9,620 nucleotides of DNA from Propionibacteriaceae bacterium (lineage in GTDB: Bacteria > Actinomycetota > Actinomycetes > Propionibacteriales > Propionibacteriaceae): contig JAKDIK010000077.1 in assembly GCA_030450535.1 (NCBI GenBank), forward strand, positions 1 through 9,620, read 5' to 3'. A program made the position numbers and the translations under genes. Below the pieces are notes generated by a model. It was not told where the DNA came from. It did not search any database and saw nothing but the letters and a program-made list of their open reading frames with translations. Below are positions 5,506 through 9,620 of this stretch, piece by piece. Every line of letters begins with the position of its first letter. Within the stretch, counting starts at the first letter, position 1.

Positions 5506-6658
5506 ACTCACCGAGCAGCCCGTCGACGAAGCCCTCCGCGGTGAAGGGGGCGAGATCGTCCACACCCTCGCCGAGCCCGATGAATTTCACCGGCACGCCC
5601 AGCTCGCGCTGCACCTGCACGACGATGCCACCCTTGGCCGACCCGTCGAGCTTGGAGAGCACGATGCCGGTCACGTCGGTGACCTCGTTGAACACGCGCG
5701 CCTGCACCAAGCCGTTCTGGCCGGTGGTGGCGTCGAGAAGCAGAAGGCACTCGGTGATGGGTGCCCGGCGCGTGGCCACCCGGCGGATCTTGCCCAGTTC
5801 GTCCATGAGGTTGGACTTGTTGTGGAGCCGGCCGGCGGTGTCGATGAGGACGACGTCGACACCGCGCTCGATGCCCGCGTTGACGGCCTCGTGCGCCACC
5901 GACGCCGGATCGGCCCCCTCGGCGCCCCGAATTGTCTCGACGCCCACGCGGTTGCCCCATGTCTCGAGTTGGTCGGCGGCCGCCGCACGGAACGTGTCGG
6001 CGGCGCCCAGCAGCACGGTCTTGCCCTCGGCGACCAGCACGCGGGCGAGCTTGCCGACGGTGGTCGTCTTGCCCGTGCCGTTGACGCCGACGACGAGGAC
6101 CACGGCGGGGAGCCCGTTCGCGCCGGTGTCGTACAGCTCGCGGTCGAGGGTCGGGTCGGCGAGCTTCACCAGCTCGGCGTGCAGGACGCGGCGGGCGCGG
6201 GCCGGATCGTTGACGCCGTCGATCGCCAGCTCGCGGCGCAGGTTGTCGACGAGCTCGGTGGTGGGCCCGACGCCGAGATCGGAGCCGATGAGGGTGGCCT
6301 CGAAGTCGTCCCACACGTCCGCGTCCAGCCGGTCGGCGCTGATCAGGTCACCCAGCGCCCGGGCGAGCACGTTGTTCGAGGACGCCAGCCGGCGGCGCAG
6401 CCGGGCCAATCGCGTGGCGGGCGCCTCGGGGGCGTCCAGCGGGGGCGCGCCTCGTGCGGGTCGCTCCTCGACCAACTCCCCCTCGTGCACCTGCGGCTCG
6501 GCGGGCGGCGCGGTGGAGGTGAGGACGCGTTCGCGCTCGCGGCGTTCGATCTCGCGCAGGCCGCGGACGCGCAGGACCAGCCCGACGCCGATGCCCACGA
6601 GGGCGACGGCGAGGACGCCGAGGATGATCCAGAAGGTCGGGTCGAGGGGAGGAATCAC
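5504..6658 (-). CDS. ftsY: Signal recognition particle receptor FtsY
   Basis: A 384-residue SRP receptor GTPase. Residues 8-30 (FWIILGVLAVALVGIGVGLVL) form one N-terminal transmembrane helix, followed by a basic then acidic/proline-rich linker (31-82). The NG domain follows: SDLGV in the N domain (126-130), P-loop G191-V-N-G-T-G-K-T-T-T200, DTFRAAA (221-227), D273-T-A-G-R277, SKLDGSAKGG (335-344) and GLGEGVDDLAPF (361-372). All GTPase motifs are intact. The protein docks SRP-ribosome complexes at the membrane by forming a composite GTPase site with Ffh. The start is GTG at 6658-6656: an in-frame TAG lies four codons upstream and the helix begins at once. A GAGG lies only two bases before the start, a tight spacing. 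It sits 50 bp after the repeat-protein gene and overlaps the regulatory region of the acetyltransferase gene. Confidence 0.97.
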   Translation of the reverse strand: MIPPLDPTFWIILGVLAVALVGIGVGLVLRVRGLREIERRERERVLTSTAPPAEPQVHEGELVEERPARGAPPLDAPEAPATRLARLRRRLASSNNVLARALGDLISADRLDADVWDDFEATLIGSDLGVGPTTELVDNLRRELAIDGVNDPARARRVLHAELVKLADPTLDRELYDTGANGLPAVVLVVGVNGTGKTTTVGKLARVLVAEGKTVLLGAADTFRAAAADQLETWGNRVGVETIRGAEGADPASVAHEAVNAGIERGVDVVLIDTAGRLHNKSNLMDELGKIRRVATRRAPITECLLLLDATTGQNGLVQARVFNEVTDVTGIVLSKLDGSAKGGIVVQVQRELGVPVKFIGLGEGVDDLAPFTAEGFVDGLLGE

Positions 6659-6708
6659 AGCCTCATGCTAGGCGATGGGCACCCGTCGCCCCGGTGGGAT
6701 CCCGGCGC

Positions 6709-7269
6709 TCAGTCGCGCGGGGGAAGATCGACGCGAACGACGTCGTCGTCGTTCGCCTCGGTGGAGCCGTAGACGCCGTAGGGATCGTCGGTGGCCAGAT
6801 CGGCCGCCGGGGAGTCCAGGGCGGACGCCATGTCGACCCGGTCGTGCGGGTCCCCCCAGCCGTCGATGTCGTCCTCGGATTCCTCGTGCCACGTCTCCGG
6901 CTCGGCCGGCGACGCGGGATCGACCGGCGACGCGGGATCGACCGGCGACGCGGGATCGACCGGCGACGCGGGGGACTCCATGGGCGCAGGCGTCGGGGAA
7001 CTCCCCGAGGCGGCCCGCGACCACAGCCTCTGCGCGCCGGCGCGGGGCATGAGGTCGACGGCGCGGGCGTCGTCCGCCTCGTCGAACAGCAGACGCAGGC
7101 CGCGCGGCGGGACACCCTCCCCGTTCAGGTGACGGGCAGTACGGGCCATGGCGTCGGCCAGCTCGGGATGCTTGGCGCGGCCCGTGCCCTCCATGCCCAT
7201 CACCACGATGGCGATCACCACGGCGGCGATGCCGAGGATGACGAGCATCGTGAAGATCACGGCAGGCAT
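6709..7269 (-). CDS. Small membrane-anchored protein with Ala-Ser-Pro-Val-Asp-Pro repeats, unknown function
   Basis: A 186-residue protein I do not recognise. Residues 3-25 form one hydrophobic helix (AVIFTMLVILGIAAVVIAIV), best read as an N-terminal membrane anchor. Residues 26-85 could be a small folded cytoplasmic segment (KHPELADAMARTARHLNG, then RGLRLLFDEADDARAVDLMP). From about 86 on it is proline- and acid-rich and probably disordered, with perfect ASPVDP hexapeptide repeats (101-118) and a strongly acidic end. The ATG at 7269 has GGAG about seven bases upstream, and coding on this strand is supported by the good start, the in-phase 18-bp repeat and the fit in the gene series. It lies 54 bp after smc and 50 bp before ftsY, so it is probably co-transcribed with both. 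Position suggests a membrane- or envelope-related role, but no function can be assigned. Confidence 0.8.
   Translation of the reverse strand: MPAVIFTMLVILGIAAVVIAIVVMGMEGTGRAKHPELADAMARTARHLNGEGVPPRGLRLLFDEADDARAVDLMPRAGAQRLWSRAASGSSPTPAPMESPASPVDPASPVDPASPVDPASPAEPETWHEESEDDIDGWGDPHDRVDMASALDSPAADLATDDPYGVYGSTEANDDDVVRVDLPPRD
6907..6972 (-). repeat. 18-bp perfect tandem repeat, 3.7 copies, in frame
   Basis: The unit cggcgacgcgggatcgac (plus strand) occurs at 6907-6924, 6925-6942 and 6943-6960 without a single difference, followed by 12 matching bases to 6972. Read on the minus strand it encodes VDPASP. Eighteen bases equal six codons, so gain or loss of a unit keeps the reading frame. Identity even at third positions indicates recent expansion by replication slippage or active homogenisation. 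Confidence 0.97.
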
Positions 7270-7323
7270 GCAGACTCCAGCTCAGTTGGCGACGGCTTCA
7301 GTATGCCCCAGCCGGCCATTTCG

Positions 7324-9620
7324 TCACGAATCCCGTAGCCGCTGGCTGATCACCGTCGAGACACCGTCCTCGCGCATCGTGACGCCGTAGAGGGCATCGG
7401 CGATTTCCATGGTGCGCTTCTGGTGGGTGATGACGAGCAGTTGGCTGTTCGCGCGGAGTTCGGCGTAGATGTCGAGCAGGCGGCCCAGGTTGACGTCGTC
7501 GAGGGCCGCCTCGACCTCGTCGAGGATGTAGAAGGGCGACGGCCGGGCGGTGAACAGCGCGACCAGAAACGCCACCGCCACCAGCGAGCGCTCCCCGCCC
7601 GAGAGCAGCGAGAGACGCTTGACCTTCTTGCCCGCCGGACGCGCCTCCACGTCGATGCCGGTGGTGAGCCACGAGCCGGGCTCGGTGAGCACGAGGCGTC
7701 CCTCCCCGCCGGGAAACAGGCGCGCGAACGCGCGCTCGAAGGCGGCCTCCACGTCGGTGTACGCCTCGGCGAACACCTGCTCGACGCGGGCGTCCACCTC
7801 GTCGATGATGCCGAGCAGGTCGGCGCGTGTCCGCCGCAGGTCGTCCAACTGCTCGGCGAGGAAGGCGTGGCGCTCGCTCATGGCCTCGAACTCCTCCAGC
7901 GCGAGGGGGTTGATCCGGCCCAGCACGTCGAGATTGCGCTGGGCGATCCGCAGGCGCTTCTCCTGCTGCTCGCGGACGAACGGGCGCGCATCGGGGCGTT
8001 CCTCGTCCTCGCCGATCGCCCGGCCGTCGGGGTGGGTGAGCACGGGCACGAGCTGGTCGGGGCCGTACTCGTCGGCGAGGATGTCCGGCTCCAGCCCCAA
8101 TTCGGCGAGCGCCTTCTCGGCGAGCGCCTCCACGCGCATCCGCTGCTCGGCGCGGGCCAGCTCGTCGCGGTGCGCGGAGTCGACGAGTTGCTCGAACTCG
8201 CGCGCGAGGTCGCGGCTGCGCTGGCGGGCGTCGACGACCCGCCGGTCCGCCTCCAGGCGACGCTCGTCGGCGGCCCGCCGCTCACGACCGGCGCGCTCGG
8301 CGGAGGCCGCGATGATCTCCTGGAGGTACGCGACGGCCGCGGACGCCGCGCGCGCCACCTCGGCCTCGGCCCGCAGCTGCTCCCGCCGCGCCTCGGCCTT
8401 GGCGCGGGCCTGCCGTTCGGCCTGGGCGGCGCGCAGCAGCGAGTCGGCCCGGCCGGCCAGGGCGCGGGCACGTTCCTCGTCGGTGCGCAGGGCGAGGCGG
8501 GCGTCCATCTCGACCTGGCGGGCCTTCGCGGTCTCGCGCGCCAGCCGGTCGCGCTCGGCGGGATCGGCCTCGGCGACCTCGGTGGTCTCCTGGGCGCGGG
8601 CGAGGCGATCGGTGAGCTCGGCCAGGGCGCTGCCGTGCGTGGCGCGCGCCTCTTCGGCACGGGCGACGGCCGCGTCGTGGCGCTCTGCCTCGGCGAGCGC
8701 GGCGCGGGCGGTCTGGTTCAGTCGGCCGAGCTCCTCGGCGAGCGCGGAGTACTGCGCGTCCGATTCGTGCAGGCGCGCCAAGGCAGCCTCCGCAGCGGAG
8801 GTGGTCTCCTCCAGCGTCGCGGCCGCGGTGGCGCGCGCGAAGGTGAGCCGCTCGACGTCCGCCTGGAGCTCCGCGAGCCGCTCGGCCGCCTCATCCACCG
8901 CTGCCTGGATCTCGATGAGGCTCTGCTTGGCCGAGGAGCCGCCGGCGGCATACCAGGCGCTCAGCAGGTCGCCGTCGCGGGTGACCGCGGTCACGTCGGG
9001 AAGCTGGGCGACGAGCTCTCGCGCCGCGTCGAGGTCGGCCACCACCGCCACCTTGCGCAGCAGGACGGTCAGGGACGCCGTCAGCCGCGGCTCGGCGCTC
9101 ACCGCGTCCACGGCGTAGCGGACGCCGGCCGGCAGGTCGGGCCAGTCGGCTCGGCCCGCGATGCCGGAACCGCCCGAGTCCTCCGGATCGCCGAGTAACA
9201 GCCCGGCCCGGCCGAGGTCGTCGGCCTTGAGGTGCCCGAAGGCCGCGACGGCGGTGTCCACGTCCGCGACGGCGACCGCCTCCGCGGCATTGCCGAGCGC
9301 GGCCGCGACCGCACCCTCGTAGCCGGCGTCCACGGTGACCAGGGCGGCCACCGAACCGAGCACCCCTCCCAGTGTCCGTTGGGCGGCGAGCAGCGCACCC
9401 GAGCCGTCCTTGCGGTCGAGCCCCACACGCAGCCCCTCGAGCCGGGCGGCGAGCGCTCCGTGCTCGGCGGTGGCCTGCTGCTCCTCCGCCCGCAGCCGCT
9501 CCGCGGTGGCGACGGCCTCGTCGCGCGCAGCCTCGGCAGTGCTGTACGTCTCGTCGAGCCCCGATTCCCCCTCGCTGACGGCCCCGAGTTCGGTCTCGAG
9601 CTGGGTGAACCGCTTGTGCG
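7324..9620 (-). CDS. smc: Chromosome segregation protein SMC (3' portion; 5' end outside window)
   Basis: The last 764 residues of SMC; the frame is open to the window edge, with the first complete codon at 9618. SMC dimers with ScpA/ScpB form a ring that compacts and segregates the chromosome. Visible order: about 60 residues of coiled coil; a hinge domain (about 65-230, including LLAAQRTLGGVLGS and a GG near its end); a long Ala/Arg/Glu-rich coiled coil (about 232-540); then the C-terminal half of the ATPase head. In the head, NPLALEEFEAMSERH is a typical join, LSLLSGGERSL (669-679) is the ABC signature that contacts ATP in the partner head, and FYILDEVEAALDD (696-708) holds Walker B, the catalytic Glu and the D-loop. 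The Walker A half lies upstream of the window. Full-length homologues are about 1,150-1,200 residues, so roughly one third is missing. The TGA at 7326-7324 is 54 bp before the next gene. Confidence 0.98.
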   Translation of the reverse strand, partial: HKRFTQLETELGAVSEGESGLDETYSTAEAARDEAVATAERLRAEEQQATAEHGALAARLEGLRVGLDRKDGSGALLAAQRTLGGVLGSVAALVTVDAGYEGAVAAALGNAAEAVAVADVDTAVAAFGHLKADDLGRAGLLLGDPEDSGGSGIAGRADWPDLPAGVRYAVDAVSAEPRLTASLTVLLRKVAVVADLDAARELVAQLPDVTAVTRDGDLLSAWYAAGGSSAKQSLIEIQAAVDEAAERLAELQADVERLTFARATAAATLEETTSAAEAALARLHESDAQYSALAEELGRLNQTARAALAEAERHDAAVARAEEARATHGSALAELTDRLARAQETTEVAEADPAERDRLARETAKARQVEMDARLALRTDEERARALAGRADSLLRAAQAERQARAKAEARREQLRAEAEVARAASAAVAYLQEIIAASAERAGRERRAADERRLEADRRVVDARQRSRDLAREFEQLVDSAHRDELARAEQRMRVEALAEKALAELGLEPDILADEYGPDQLVPVLTHPDGRAIGEDEERPDARPFVREQQEKRLRIAQRNLDVLGRINPLALEEFEAMSERHAFLAEQLDDLRRTRADLLGIIDEVDARVEQVFAEAYTDVEAAFERAFARLFPGGEGRLVLTEPGSWLTTGIDVEARPAGKKVKRLSLLSGGERSLVAVAFLVALFTARPSPFYILDEVEAALDDVNLGRLLDIYAELRANSQLLVITHQKRTMEIADALYGVTMREDGVSTVISQRLRDS

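Noticed and set aside
6659..6708. A terminator between the repeat protein gene and ftsY (GGGATCCC and nearby GC runs)
   Set aside because: No stem longer than a 4-bp-arm palindrome is clear, and the gap is short enough for one operon.
7300..7330. A promoter for the repeat protein: CATACT as -10 (7305-7300, minus) with the near-palindrome TTCGTGACGAA (7330-7320) upstream
   Set aside because: The -35 match is poor, spacing is long, and the palindrome overlaps the smc stop codon with only 5-bp arms; read-through from smc explains expression as well.
1..9620. Defence system, prophage, integron, CRISPR or biosynthetic cluster
   Set aside because: All genes but the repeat protein belong to recognisable housekeeping or common metabolic families, and no att site, IS end or spaced repeat array is present.

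Overview
The window is roughly 70% G+C, dense with genes, and uses GTG starts freely. Together with the long acidic S16 tail and the Ffh and FtsY sequence types, this points to a high-G+C actinobacterium; a member of the Propionibacteriales or Micrococcales is a guess. No gene, repeat or composition break marks a phage, plasmid, integron or CRISPR locus. It reads as an ordinary core-genome segment around the protein-targeting and chromosome-organisation genes.

Right to left on the minus strand: the 3' two thirds of smc (7324-9620, cut by the window edge), a small membrane-anchored repeat protein of unknown function (6709-7269), ftsY (5504-6658) and an overlapping GNAT N-acetyltransferase (4987-5493). 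A 161-bp gap (4826-4986) follows, holding a strong GC-rich hairpin and a candidate promoter. Then come ffh (3257-4825) and a metal-dependent amidohydrolase that shares one base with the ffh stop codon (2181-3257). A single plus-strand gene, an Nramp/MntH Mn2+/Fe2+ transporter (895-2175), converges on the amidohydrolase with a 5-bp gap. It diverges across a 168-bp gap from the minus-strand operon rpsP (271-726), khpA (17-268) and the probable first codons of rimM (1-13).

Ffh and FtsY are the two GTPases of the signal recognition particle pathway, which delivers nascent membrane proteins to the translocon. SMC organises the chromosome. S16, KhpA and RimM belong to ribosome assembly and RNA handling. 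The association of smc, ftsY, ffh, rpsP, khpA and rimM is widespread in Actinobacteria. The less standard elements here are the acetyltransferase tucked onto ftsY, the amidohydrolase coupled to ffh, mntH placed in the opposite orientation between ffh and rpsP, and the repeat-bearing membrane protein between smc and ftsY. I found no convincing undescribed system. The observations in part 2 are local: repeats, coupling, hairpins and promoter arrangement.
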